A DNA stretch of 64,000 nucleotides. It comes from Actibacterium sp. XHP0104 (GTDB taxonomy: Bacteria > Pseudomonadota > Alphaproteobacteria > Rhodobacterales > Rhodobacteraceae). Below, piece after piece: positions 17,885 to 26,327 of the stretch. Position numbers and translations under genes: made by a program. The notes under the pieces are model-generated. The model ran no database searches and was not told where the DNA came from. It was given only the letters and a program-made list of their open reading frames with translations. Positions within the stretch are counted from its first letter, which is position 1. Each line of letters opens with the position of its first letter. The DNA is taken from contig NZ_JAOWLE010000004.1 of the NCBI RefSeq assembly GCF_025751515.1, forward strand, positions 1-64,000, given 5' to 3'.

Positions 17885-17913
17885 GGCGGGCACGATTTTG
17901 TTCGTGCTCCGCC
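17885..17913 (-). terminator. Intercistronic hairpin upstream of the binding-protein gene
   Basis: GGCGGGCACGA (17885-17895) pairs with TCGTGCTCCGCC (17902-17913) with one bulged T, in the 94-base gap between the LivM-type and binding-protein genes. It may be a partial terminator or a processing site protecting the downstream message. Confidence 0.5.
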
Positions 17914-17928
17914 GAACTTGTTTTCCGC

Positions 17929-19005
17929 TTAGTGCGGGAAGGGCCAAAGCCGCAGCTTCTCTTTCGTCACGCGCCACAGCTGGGCCAGCCCGTGCGGCTC
18001 TGCGATCAGGAAGATGATGATCAGACCACCGACGACCATCAGCTCGAGGTGAGCCGCGATGTCGATCGGCCAGTTCATGCCGCCAACCAGCACGTTCTTG
18101 AGCAGCACCGGCAGGATCACCAGGAAGGCCGCGCCAGCGAACGAACCGAAGATCGAACCCAGGCCGCCGATGATGACCATGAAGAGCACCAGGAACGACT
18201 TGTTGATGCCGAAGGCTTCGCCGACTTCGACGGCGCCCAGATAGACGCTGAAGAACAGCGCGCCCGAGATGCCGATAAAGAAGGACGACACGGCGAATGC
18301 GGTCATCTTGGCCTTGAGCGGGTTAACCCCGATGATCTCGGCCGCGATGTCCATGTCGCGAATGGCCATCCAGCTGCGGCCGACGGTGCCGCGGGTCAGG
18401 TTGCGCGCGATCCAGGCCACGGCCACCACGAACACCAGGCAGATCAGGTATTTCGCCCAGGCGTCGGTGTTGGGACCGGTCACGGCGATGTTGAACACGG
18501 TGCGCTCGGGGGCGCTGATCTGACCCGAAGCCGAGTAGTTGTAGAACCACGGCACCTTGTTGAACAGCCAGACCAGGAAGAACTGCGCCGCCAGCGTGGC
18601 CACGGCCAGGTAGAACCCCTTGATCCGCAGCGACGGCAGGCCGAACAGCACACCCACAAAGGCGGTAATGGCGCCGGCACCGATCACATGAAAGACGATG
18701 CTCACGTCCGGGAAGGAGGTCATCAGCTTGTAGCAGGCATAGGCGCCCACCGCCATGAAACCACCGGTACCCAGCGACACCTGCCCGCAATAGCCGGTCA
18801 GGATGTTCAGGCCGATCGCAGCAATCGCATAGATCAGGAACGGCACGACAACGGCGTTCGCCCAGTAGTCGTTGATGATGAAGGGAATGATACCGAACGC
18901 GACGGCCAGCACCGCGTAGTAGCGGATTCGGTCGAACTTGATCGGGAAAGTCTGGCTGTCATCCGTATAGGACGTTTTAAAGTCGCCTGCCTCACGGTAA
19001 AACAT
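17929..19005 (-). CDS. Branched-chain-type ABC transporter permease (LivM family)
   Basis: The 358-residue membrane protein has about ten hydrophobic segments starting near residue 28 and the LivM signature NILTGYCGQVSLGTGGFMAVGAY. The EAA-like loop occurs near SWMAIRDMDIAAEIIGV. It pairs with the LivH-type protein to form the transmembrane channel. Its ATG overlaps the stop of the 85-residue membrane protein by one base, showing translational coupling. Confidence 0.93.
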   Translation of the reverse strand: MFYREAGDFKTSYTDDSQTFPIKFDRIRYYAVLAVAFGIIPFIINDYWANAVVVPFLIYAIAAIGLNILTGYCGQVSLGTGGFMAVGAYACYKLMTSFPDVSIVFHVIGAGAITAFVGVLFGLPSLRIKGFYLAVATLAAQFFLVWLFNKVPWFYNYSASGQISAPERTVFNIAVTGPNTDAWAKYLICLVFVVAVAWIARNLTRGTVGRSWMAIRDMDIAAEIIGVNPLKAKMTAFAVSSFFIGISGALFFSVYLGAVEVGEAFGINKSFLVLFMVIIGGLGSIFGSFAGAAFLVILPVLLKNVLVGGMNWPIDIAAHLELMVVGGLIIIFLIAEPHGLAQLWRVTKEKLRLWPFPH

Positions 19006-19262
19006 CAGACGGTCCCCCCAAATTGATAAGTTGCTTCAGTGGTCGGATAGGCCCGTTTGGGCCGTTTGGCATAGCCGGTGTCTTCCGAGTGGCGGATCAG
19101 CATGGCATAGGCCCACAGTCCGACACCCGCCCCCAGCGCGGCCAGGATCACCGCGGTGATCAGCTGGCCAGAGTTCTCGATCTCGGCCGAGAGCGCCAGG
19201 TAGCCGAAGGCCCAGAAGCCGGACCAGGCAATGATATTGGTAATGGCGATCAGTTTGGACAT
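19005..19262 (-). CDS. Small membrane protein coupled between the two permease genes
   Basis: The 85-residue protein has two hydrophobic segments (about residues 4-25 and 33-57) and a basic, Tyr/Thr-rich C-terminal tail (RHSEDTGYAKRPKRAYPTTEATYQF). I do not recognise the family. The TGATG arrangement couples it to both neighbours: its ATG overlaps the LivH-type stop, and its stop overlaps the LivM-type ATG. This argues for a stoichiometric accessory subunit or assembly factor of the importer, which is inference. A GTG one codon upstream is an alternative start. Confidence 0.75.
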   Translation of the reverse strand: MSKLIAITNIIAWSGFWAFGYLALSAEIENSGQLITAVILAALGAGVGLWAYAMLIRHSEDTGYAKRPKRAYPTTEATYQFGGTV

Positions 19263-20266
19263 CACACCCTCTCGATGATCTTTTCGCCGAACAGACCCTG
19301 GGGACGGAACACCAGGAAGATCAGCGCCAGAACATAGGCGAACCAGTTCTCGGTCGCGCCGCCGACCATCGGGCCGATGGCGAATTCGAACACTTTCTCA
19401 CCCACACCGATGATCAGACCGCCGACAATGGCGCCCGGGATCGAGGTGAACCCGCCCAGCATCAGCACCGGCAGAGCCTTGAGCGCGATCAGCGACAGCG
19501 AGAACTGCACGCCCGATTTGGCGCCCCACATGATGCCCGCGACCAGAGCCACGAAACCGGCGATCGACCAGACCAGAACCCAGATGAACTTCAGCGAGAT
19601 GCCTACCGACAGCGCGGCCTGGTGGTCATCGGCCACAGCGCGCATGGCGCGGCCCTGCTTGGTGTACTGGCTGAAAGCAACCAGCGCCGCCACCAGGATC
19701 GCCGCAACGACGGTTGCCGTGATGTCGAGGTTGTCGATGAAGAAACCGTACCCGAAGATATTGTACGTGATCGAGTCGATCGTCGCGTTCAGGCCCTGCG
19801 GCAGACAGGTATCACCGGTCAAGCAGACGTTCAGGGTCTTGATTTCCGAACCCCACATCAGGTCGGCCAGACCTTCAAGCAGATAGGCCAGACCGATGGT
19901 CGCCATGAACAGAATGATCGGTTCCTGGCCGACAAGGTGTCGGAAAATCAGCTGTTGGACCGCGAGCGCAAGCCCGATCATCACCACCACGGTCAGCGCA
20001 ATCGCAAGGAACGAATGCATGGTCCAACCGAAATAGTGGAACTCGGTGCCCAGAATTGCGTTGATCAGGTGGGAAAAGGGCACCTGACCCTTTTGAATAC
20101 CCACCAGGGTCATCGCCGCGAACAGCGCCATAACACCCTGGGCAAAGTTGAAGATCCCCGAGGCCTTGTAGATCAGAACGAAGCCAAGGGCGACCAGAGC
20201 GTAAAGCACGCCGGCCATCAGACCGTTCAGCGTGACTTCCATCGCGAAAATCAGGTTATCAGACAT
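19262..20266 (-). CDS. Branched-chain-type ABC transporter permease (LivH family)
   Basis: The 334-residue protein has about eight to nine membrane segments with the LivH pattern LNGLMAGVLYALVALGFVLIY at the N-terminus. It carries a characteristic pair of Cys in a periplasmic loop (NVCLTGDTCLPQG) and the EAA-like loop GRAMRAVADDHQAA. GGGAGG precedes the ATG. The gene lies 56 bases downstream of the LivG-type gene and is coupled to the small membrane protein. Confidence 0.93.
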   Translation of the reverse strand: MSDNLIFAMEVTLNGLMAGVLYALVALGFVLIYKASGIFNFAQGVMALFAAMTLVGIQKGQVPFSHLINAILGTEFHYFGWTMHSFLAIALTVVVMIGLALAVQQLIFRHLVGQEPIILFMATIGLAYLLEGLADLMWGSEIKTLNVCLTGDTCLPQGLNATIDSITYNIFGYGFFIDNLDITATVVAAILVAALVAFSQYTKQGRAMRAVADDHQAALSVGISLKFIWVLVWSIAGFVALVAGIMWGAKSGVQFSLSLIALKALPVLMLGGFTSIPGAIVGGLIIGVGEKVFEFAIGPMVGGATENWFAYVLALIFLVFRPQGLFGEKIIERV

Positions 20267-20322
20267 GGGTTCCCTCCCCGCCGTTCATGCGCATCGTTTT
20301 GCACGCGTTCTGCATGATGAAA

Positions 20323-21141
20323 TCAGTCATGTTCGACCCCCAGATAGGCGTCGATGACCTCTTGGTTGTTGCGAACTTCGTCAGGGGTGCCGTCACCGAT
20401 CTTTTTGCCATAGTCCATCACGACCACGCGGTCGCTCAGGTCCATGACGACGCCCATGTCATGTTCGATCAGTGCAATCGTGGTGCCGAATTCGTCATTC
20501 ACATCCAGGATAAAGCGGCTCATGTCCTCTTTTTCCTCGACGTTCATGCCGGCCATCGGCTCATCGAGCAGCAGCAGCTTGGGCTCGGCAGCCAGGGCGC
20601 GGCCCAGCTCGACCCGCTTTTGCAGACCATAGGGCAGACGGCCAACGGGCGTCTTGCGGATGGCCTGGATCTCGAGGAAGTCGATGATCTTTTCGACCTT
20701 CTCGCGGTGCTCGCTTTCCTCGCGCTGCGCCTTGCCCCACCACATGGCCTGAGTGACCAGGTTGGTGTTCATCATGGTCATGCGTCCGGTCATGATGTTG
20801 TCCAGCGTGCTCATGCCTTTGAACAAGGCGATGTTCTGGAACGTCCGGGCGATGCCCTGCTGGGCAACCTGATAGGGTTTCATCTGCGGGCGCTTTTTGC
20901 CGTGGAACCAGACTTCGCCCACGGTGGGGACGTAGAACCCGGAGATCACGTTCAGCATCGACGATTTGCCAGCGCCGTTCGGGCCGATGATGGCGCGAAT
21001 TTCGCCCTCGCGGATATCGAACGAGATGTCCGTGATCGCCTTCACACCACCGAACTGCAGGGTGATGTTCTTCATCTCCATCAGAACCCCGCCGATCTGG
21101 CGGCCGTCTGCGGTCACATATCCTTCGGTTGTGTCCTTCAT
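20323..21141 (-). CDS. Branched-chain-type ABC transporter ATPase (LivG family)
   Basis: The 272-residue ATPase has Walker A GPNGAGKSS, the LivG variant signature LPYGLQKRVELGRAL in place of LSGGQ, Walker B LLLLDEPMAGM and the switch His in LIEHDMGVVM. It pairs with the LivF-type subunit. The N-terminal 20 residues (MKDTTEGYVTADGRQIGGVL) extend beyond the usual start; a downstream Met (MEMKNITLQFGG) is an alternative. The ATG overlaps the stop of the CoA-ligase gene by 4 bases. Confidence 0.93.
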   Translation of the reverse strand: MKDTTEGYVTADGRQIGGVLMEMKNITLQFGGVKAITDISFDIREGEIRAIIGPNGAGKSSMLNVISGFYVPTVGEVWFHGKKRPQMKPYQVAQQGIARTFQNIALFKGMSTLDNIMTGRMTMMNTNLVTQAMWWGKAQREESEHREKVEKIIDFLEIQAIRKTPVGRLPYGLQKRVELGRALAAEPKLLLLDEPMAGMNVEEKEDMSRFILDVNDEFGTTIALIEHDMGVVMDLSDRVVVMDYGKKIGDGTPDEVRNNQEVIDAYLGVEHD

Positions 21142-23108
21142 TCCGCTGCCATCCTCTTGTTCTTGGTGTCCACCACCTTGGCGTCACGCAGCGACAGCGT
21201 GGCCTTGATCTTGCCCTTGCGGCCGTCCTCGTAGGTGACTTCGGTCTCGGTGTAGACCGAGTCCGAGCCGTCATAGAGAGCGTTGATCAGGTCGGCGAAT
21301 TTCTCTTCGATGATCCGACGGCGCACCTTACGGGTACGGGTCATCTCACCATCATCGGGGTCCAGTTCCTTGTGCAGGATCAGGAAGCGGTGAATCTGGC
21401 AGCCCGACAGCATCGTGTCTTCGGCAACCGATTTGTTCACCTCTTCGACATGCGCCTGGATCGTGTCCAGCACCCGCGGGTGGCCGGCCAGTTCCTGGTA
21501 GGACGCATAGGCGATGTTGTTGCGCTCGGCCCAGTTGCCCACGGCGGTCAGGTCGATGTTGATGAACGCGGTACACATGTCGCGACCGTTGCCCAGAACC
21601 ACTGCCTCGAGGATATCGGGGAAGAACTTGAGCTTGTTCTCGACATATTTCGGCGCGAACAGGCTGCCATCGGCCATCTTGCCCACGTCCTTGGCGCGGT
21701 CGATGATGCGCAGGTGGCCGGTGCCTTCCTCGAAGAAGCCCGCGTCACCCGTGGCAACCCAACCTTCGGCATCCTTGGTGTCGGCGGTGCTTTCGGGGTT
21801 GTTGTAATACTCAACAAAGGTACCCGAGCTGCGATAGTAGACCTCGCCGTTGTCGCCGATGCGAACCTCGACACCCGGGCTGGGAACGCCAACGGTGTCG
21901 TTGCGCACCTGACCATCGGGCTGCTGCGTGATGAACACGCTGGCCTCGGTCTGACCATACAGCTGCTTCAGGTTGATCCCGAGCGAGCGGTAGAACTCGA
22001 AAATCTCGGGGCCGATCGCTTCGCCGGCGGTATAGGCCACGCGAACGCGCGACAGACCCAGCGTGTTTTTCAGCGGCCCAAAGATGAACAGGTTGCCCAG
22101 CCAGTAGGCGAATTTGCCACCCGTTACGTTCTTGCCGTCCAGAATGGCCGGACCGACCTTGCGGGCGACGGCCATGTACTTGTCGAACAGGCGTTTCTTG
22201 AACGGGCTCGCGTCTTCCATGCGGATCATCACGCTGGTCAGCATGGTTTCAAAGATCCGCGGCGGCGCGAAGTAGTAGGTCGGGCCGATCTCGCGCAGGT
22301 CGGTCATCATGGTTTCGGCGCTTTCCGGGCAGTTCACGCAGAACCCCGTCCAGCTGGCCTGACCGACCGAGAAGATAAAGTCGCCAACCCAGGCCATCGG
22401 CAGATAGGCCAGAACCTCGTCGGTGTGACGCAGGTTGTCGAACTCGGAAGAGTTCTTGGCGGTCTCGATGATGTTGCGGTTCGACAGAACCACGCCCTTG
22501 GGCTTGCCGGTGGTACCCGAGGTATAGAGCATCACGCAGGTGTGGTCATAGGTCAGCTCGGCGATGCGGGCATCCAGCTCGGCGTCCAGACGGGTATGAC
22601 CGGCGCGACCTTCGGCAGAAACATCATCCAGCCAGTTCAGGTGCGAGTGATCGTATTTCCGCATCCCGCGCTTGTCGTTGTACAGGATCTGCTCGACGTT
22701 CGGCAGGCTGTCCTGCACTTCCAGAACCTTGTCGACCTGTTCTTGGTCGCCACAAACGACAAAACGCGCGCCGCAGTGCTGCAACACGTATTCCATCTCT
22801 TCGGCGACGGCATCCTGATACAGGGGAACCGGAACGGCCCCGCACATCTGCGCGGCGACCATGGCCCAGTAGTGGGCCGGACGGTTACGACCGATGACCG
22901 CGACGTGATCGCCGCGATTCAGACCCAGCGCCAGGAAACCCAGAGCCATGGCGCGGGTTTCTTCCGCGACCTGAGCCCAGTTCCAGCTTTGCCAGATCCC
23001 GAATTCTTTTTCCCGATAGGCGGGGCTATTACCGTAAGTTCTTGCGTTCCGAGCCAGGAGCGCCGGAATAGAACACAAATCGCCCGAGGGCGTTGCTTCG
23101 CTGACCAA
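21138..23108 (-). CDS. Long-chain acyl-CoA synthetase-like AMP-binding protein
   Basis: The 656-residue ANL-family ligase has the P-loop YTSGTTGKPKG, the segment LYGQTEASVF, the TGD motif (WVATGDAGFFEEG) and a C-terminal domain with DPDDGEMTRTRKVRR. The long form resembles eukaryotic-type long-chain or bacterial FACL enzymes that make acyl-CoA with ATP. I chose the TTG at 23108 because GGGAGGAG lies 5-6 bases upstream; the ATG at 23183 would add 25 residues but has only a weak site. As the first gene of the importer operon it probably activates the imported acid at the membrane. Confidence 0.88.
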   Translation of the reverse strand: MVSEATPSGDLCSIPALLARNARTYGNSPAYREKEFGIWQSWNWAQVAEETRAMALGFLALGLNRGDHVAVIGRNRPAHYWAMVAAQMCGAVPVPLYQDAVAEEMEYVLQHCGARFVVCGDQEQVDKVLEVQDSLPNVEQILYNDKRGMRKYDHSHLNWLDDVSAEGRAGHTRLDAELDARIAELTYDHTCVMLYTSGTTGKPKGVVLSNRNIIETAKNSSEFDNLRHTDEVLAYLPMAWVGDFIFSVGQASWTGFCVNCPESAETMMTDLREIGPTYYFAPPRIFETMLTSVMIRMEDASPFKKRLFDKYMAVARKVGPAILDGKNVTGGKFAYWLGNLFIFGPLKNTLGLSRVRVAYTAGEAIGPEIFEFYRSLGINLKQLYGQTEASVFITQQPDGQVRNDTVGVPSPGVEVRIGDNGEVYYRSSGTFVEYYNNPESTADTKDAEGWVATGDAGFFEEGTGHLRIIDRAKDVGKMADGSLFAPKYVENKLKFFPDILEAVVLGNGRDMCTAFINIDLTAVGNWAERNNIAYASYQELAGHPRVLDTIQAHVEEVNKSVAEDTMLSGCQIHRFLILHKELDPDDGEMTRTRKVRRRIIEEKFADLINALYDGSDSVYTETEVTYEDGRKGKIKATLSLRDAKVVDTKNKRMAAE

Positions 23109-23226
23109 GTTCTCTCCTCCCTGTGCCGTTTTCCGGCTTGCAGAACGGGGTTCTTCGATTCCCGTTCCGGCATTAGGTGACATGTTCTCAATGAAGGTCA
23201 AACATTTCGTGACTTTTTCCTAATTC

Positions 23227-23239
23227 TTACAAATTGTAA
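23227..23239. promoter_or_regulatory. Inverted repeat TTAC-N5-GTAA upstream of the importer operon
   Basis: TTACAAATTGTAA is a perfect 13-bp palindrome apart from its central base. It lies in the gap between the leftward CoA-ligase gene and the rightward histidine-kinase gene and matches the form of the site at 14720-14732. Confidence 0.5.
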
Positions 23240-23301
23240 CAACTGCGCCCCGCCCTTTTCGCGCCCGTCTTCGGGTGCTAGCCATGGCGCAGGAGGAACC
23301 T

Positions 23302-25230
23302 ATGGCGATGAACCCAGACAGCCGCGCGCGCATGACCGATGCCGGCCTGAACCTTATTCAACAGGCGATGTCGATCTATGACGCCGATCTGACGCTGGCC
23401 GTCTGCAATCGCAAATTCGGCGAGATGTTCGATCTGCCCTCCGAATTCGTCACCCCCGGCGCCCGGTTCGACGATACAATTCGCTTTCTTCTGGCCCGTG
23501 GCGAATACGGCCCGGTCGAGGATGCCGACGCCTTTGTGGCCGAACGCGTCAAGCAGGCCCAGGCGTTCGAGGCCCATTACATGGAGCGCACCCGCGCCAA
23601 CGGTCGCACCATCTCGGTCGAGGGCAGCCCCCTGCCCCATGGCGGCTGGGTCACGGTCTATACCGACATCACCAGCATCAAGCTGCAGGAACGGCTGCTG
23701 CGAATCCGCTCGGCCGAACTGTCGGATCAGCTGCTCAGCCATGCCGAGAAGCTGGCCCAGACCAACCGAGAGCTGGCCTCGACCAACGCCGTGCTGGCCG
23801 AAACCAAACAGCAGCTGATCGAGATGGAGGCCCGGACCCGCACCGTCACCGAGATGATGCCCGCCCATATCGCCCATGTCGGCATCAACGGGCGCTATAC
23901 CTATTCGAACCGCCGCCTCAGCGCGGTGATGCCCAGCCGGCCCAGCGATATCCTGGATATGACCACGATCGATGCCCTGGGCGAAGAGGCGTTCAGCAAG
24001 ATCAACCCGCATATGCAGCGCGCCCTGGCCGGAGAGGCCAATATCGTCGAGTTCAACCACGAGGAAAGCGGCCGCCGCATCCGCGTCGCCCTGACCCCCG
24101 AGGTCGCCCCAGATGGCGCGGTGATCGGTGTCTATATCCTGTCAACCGATGTCACCGAAGAGGCCCAGGCCCGCGCCGCGCTGGCCCAGACCCGCAAGCG
24201 CGAACTGGCGGCCCAGCTGACTTCGGGCCTGGCCCATGATTTCGCCAACCTGCTGACCATCATCCTGGGCCTGCAAAGCCGTCTGGAACGGCAGGTGCCC
24301 GACCAGACCACGCTGGATCTGGTCGCCGCCACCCAGGCCGCCGCCCGGCGCGGCGGTATCCTGCTTGACCGGATCGCATCCATTTCGGGCCAGCGCCAGA
24401 TGCGGCCCGAACCCACCGATATCGACGCCTTCCTGTCAGAGCTGGGCACCATGGCCAACGCCTCGCTACCCGAGGGCGTGACGCTGGATATCCGGCCCGC
24501 GCCGCTGGATACGCCGATCCTGATCGACGCCGGCGGCTTGCAGGATTCGCTGCTGAACCTGGTGCTCAACGCCCGCGACGCGATCGGCAAACAGCCGGGC
24601 CAGATCACCCTGCAAACCCAGACCCATGGCGACACCTGGATCGAATTCATCGTGCGCGACACCGGCCCCGGCTTTTCAGGCGAGGCGCTGAAACACGCGC
24701 TGGACCCGTTCTTTACCACCAAGGGCGGCGAGGGCTCGGGCCTGGGCCTGTCGGTGGTCTATGACCTGACCAAACTGGCCGGCGGGCGCTGCACCCTGTC
24801 GAACGCGCCCGATGGCGGGGCGATGGTGTCGCTGCGCCTGCCGCTGCGCCGCCCCACGACCGGCCCCGGACCCAGCCTGGTGCTGCTGGTCGAAGACAAC
24901 CCCGACATCCGCGAGGCCGTGCGCGAAGACCTGATCGCCCAGGGCCATGCCGTGATCGAGGCCGCCAGCGCCGACGAGGCCCTTGCCCTGGCCGATCTGC
25001 CCGGCATCGACGTGGCGCTAAGCGACATGATGCTGACCGGCGAGAAAACCGGCGCTGACCTGCTGGATGCCCTGGCCGCGCGCGCCCACCCGGCCCGGCG
25101 CCTGCTGATGAGCTCGCTGCCGCCATCCGACGACCGCCTGCGCGCCGCATCCGACCGTTACCCGGTGCTGCGCAAGCCCTTTGATGCCGACGCCCTTCAG
25201 GCCTTTCTGACACAGGATACCGCCCAATGA
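23302..25230 (+). CDS. Soluble PAS-domain hybrid sensor histidine kinase
   Basis: The 642-residue protein has a PAS_7-type domain (about 12-130), a coiled coil (about 135-185), a second PAS domain (about 185-295), a HisKA dimerisation domain with His312 in LAHDFANLLT, an ATPase domain (N box NLVLNARDAI, DTGPGF, GSGLGLSVV) and a C-terminal receiver domain with Asp575 (SDMMLTGE). No membrane segment is present, so it senses a cytoplasmic signal. GGAGG lies 6 bases before the ATG. It overlaps the response-regulator gene by 4 bases and is divergent from the acyl-CoA-synthetase operon, which it may control. Confidence 0.92.
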   Translation: MAMNPDSRARMTDAGLNLIQQAMSIYDADLTLAVCNRKFGEMFDLPSEFVTPGARFDDTIRFLLARGEYGPVEDADAFVAERVKQAQAFEAHYMERTRANGRTISVEGSPLPHGGWVTVYTDITSIKLQERLLRIRSAELSDQLLSHAEKLAQTNRELASTNAVLAETKQQLIEMEARTRTVTEMMPAHIAHVGINGRYTYSNRRLSAVMPSRPSDILDMTTIDALGEEAFSKINPHMQRALAGEANIVEFNHEESGRRIRVALTPEVAPDGAVIGVYILSTDVTEEAQARAALAQTRKRELAAQLTSGLAHDFANLLTIILGLQSRLERQVPDQTTLDLVAATQAAARRGGILLDRIASISGQRQMRPEPTDIDAFLSELGTMANASLPEGVTLDIRPAPLDTPILIDAGGLQDSLLNLVLNARDAIGKQPGQITLQTQTHGDTWIEFIVRDTGPGFSGEALKHALDPFFTTKGGEGSGLGLSVVYDLTKLAGGRCTLSNAPDGGAMVSLRLPLRRPTTGPGPSLVLLVEDNPDIREAVREDLIAQGHAVIEAASADEALALADLPGIDVALSDMMLTGEKTGADLLDALAARAHPARRLLMSSLPPSDDRLRAASDRYPVLRKPFDADALQAFLTQDTAQ

Positions 25231-25931
25231 CCGCCCCCATGATCGCCATTCTGGATGACGAACCACAGATCCGGCAGATGCTGTCCGAGGCCCTGGGCGA
25301 TGCCGGGTTCCGCACCGCCACCTTTGCCCGCGCGACCGAATTCGAGGCCGCCCTGGCCCGTACCGCCCCCGATGTCTGCCTGGTCGACCTGGGCCTGCCC
25401 GACCGCGACGGGCTGGCGCTGGTGCACCGGCTGGCGCTGGAATCGGGCGCGTCGATCATCATCATCTCGGGCCGCGCCCAGGTGCAGGACAAGGTCACCG
25501 GGCTGGATCTGGGCGCCGACGATTACATCATCAAACCGTTTGATCCCGCCGAGGTCGTCGCCCGCGTGCGGGCCCGTCTGCGCAAAAGCCGCGACAGCGG
25601 CAGCAACCAGTCGATGATCGCCCATTTCGAAGGCTGGACGGCCCATTTCGACCGCTACATCCTGACCGCCCCCGATGGCGACGAGGTGCCCTTTAGCCAT
25701 GCCGAGGGCGAGGTTCTGCGCCTGTTCCTGGACAGCCCGAAACGCCTGATCTCGCGCGCGCAGATGCAGGAAACCCTGGGCGGCGCGGCGGGCGACAGCT
25801 TTGACCGGGCGATGGATGTGCGCATCTCACGCCTGCGCACAAAGCTGGGCGAAGACCCGAAAAACCCGCGCCTGATCAAGACGATCTACGGGGCGGGCTA
25901 TATCTTTCTGGGCACTGTGCGCTGGGGCTGA
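25227..25931 (+). CDS. OmpR-type response regulator
   Basis: The 234-residue protein has a receiver domain (ILDDEPQIR acidic pair, phosphoacceptor Asp54 in LVDLGLPD, Lys in IIKPFDP) and a C-terminal winged-helix DNA-binding domain (about 135-230, ending RLIKTIYGAGYIF). It is the cognate partner of the preceding hybrid kinase, with an ATGA overlap. The likely targets include the divergent acyl-CoA-ligase/importer operon; this is inferred only from position. Confidence 0.93.
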   Translation: MTAPMIAILDDEPQIRQMLSEALGDAGFRTATFARATEFEAALARTAPDVCLVDLGLPDRDGLALVHRLALESGASIIIISGRAQVQDKVTGLDLGADDYIIKPFDPAEVVARVRARLRKSRDSGSNQSMIAHFEGWTAHFDRYILTAPDGDEVPFSHAEGEVLRLFLDSPKRLISRAQMQETLGGAAGDSFDRAMDVRISRLRTKLGEDPKNPRLIKTIYGAGYIFLGTVRWG

Positions 25932-25934
25932 CGC

Positions 25935-26252
25935 CTAAAGGAAATCTTCTTCTTCATCCGCGACATCGACACCCAGCCGTTCCAGCCCTTCCTCCAGGTA
26001 ATCCGCCAACAGCGGCATCCCGATCAGATAGTCGGCGGTGGGGGTGGTGGCCTCCATCTTGGCCATCTCGATCGCCTCGTCCAGGTCCTCGGGGTCATAG
26101 GTATCGCGGCCGATCCAGGCCACGGCCGTCAGGCTGGCCTGCTCATCCTCGTTCAGCGCGTCGATAAAGGCATGCAGCTCGGCCTCGGCCCAGTTCTTTT
26201 CGCGCGCCTGAAAAATGATGTGAACGACTTTGCGAGGGCTGATTTCCAGCAT
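25935..26252 (-). CDS. DUF3775 domain-containing protein
   Basis: The 105-residue, strongly acidic soluble protein matches the DUF3775 family (LEISPRKVVHIIFQARE ... at the start, then VAWIGRDTYDPEDLDEAI). Its function is unknown. The tail is very acidic (DVADEEEDFL). GGAG lies 6 bases before the ATG at 26252. It is the last gene of the leftward run and ends 3 bases from the stop of the converging response-regulator gene. Confidence 0.8.
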   Translation of the reverse strand: MLEISPRKVVHIIFQAREKNWAEAELHAFIDALNEDEQASLTAVAWIGRDTYDPEDLDEAIEMAKMEATTPTADYLIGMPLLADYLEEGLERLGVDVADEEEDFL

Positions 26253-26327
26253 GATCGACTCCGCTGTTGTTTTCCCCACTGTCGCGCCATTGCGCGCCCC
26301 GCACAAGTGGATTTGCGGCGCCCGCGC

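Noticed and set aside
21129-23180. Long plus-strand frame opposite the acyl-CoA-synthetase-like gene
   Set aside because: Antisense artefact; the minus-strand product carries the AMP-binding motifs and a good ribosome site.
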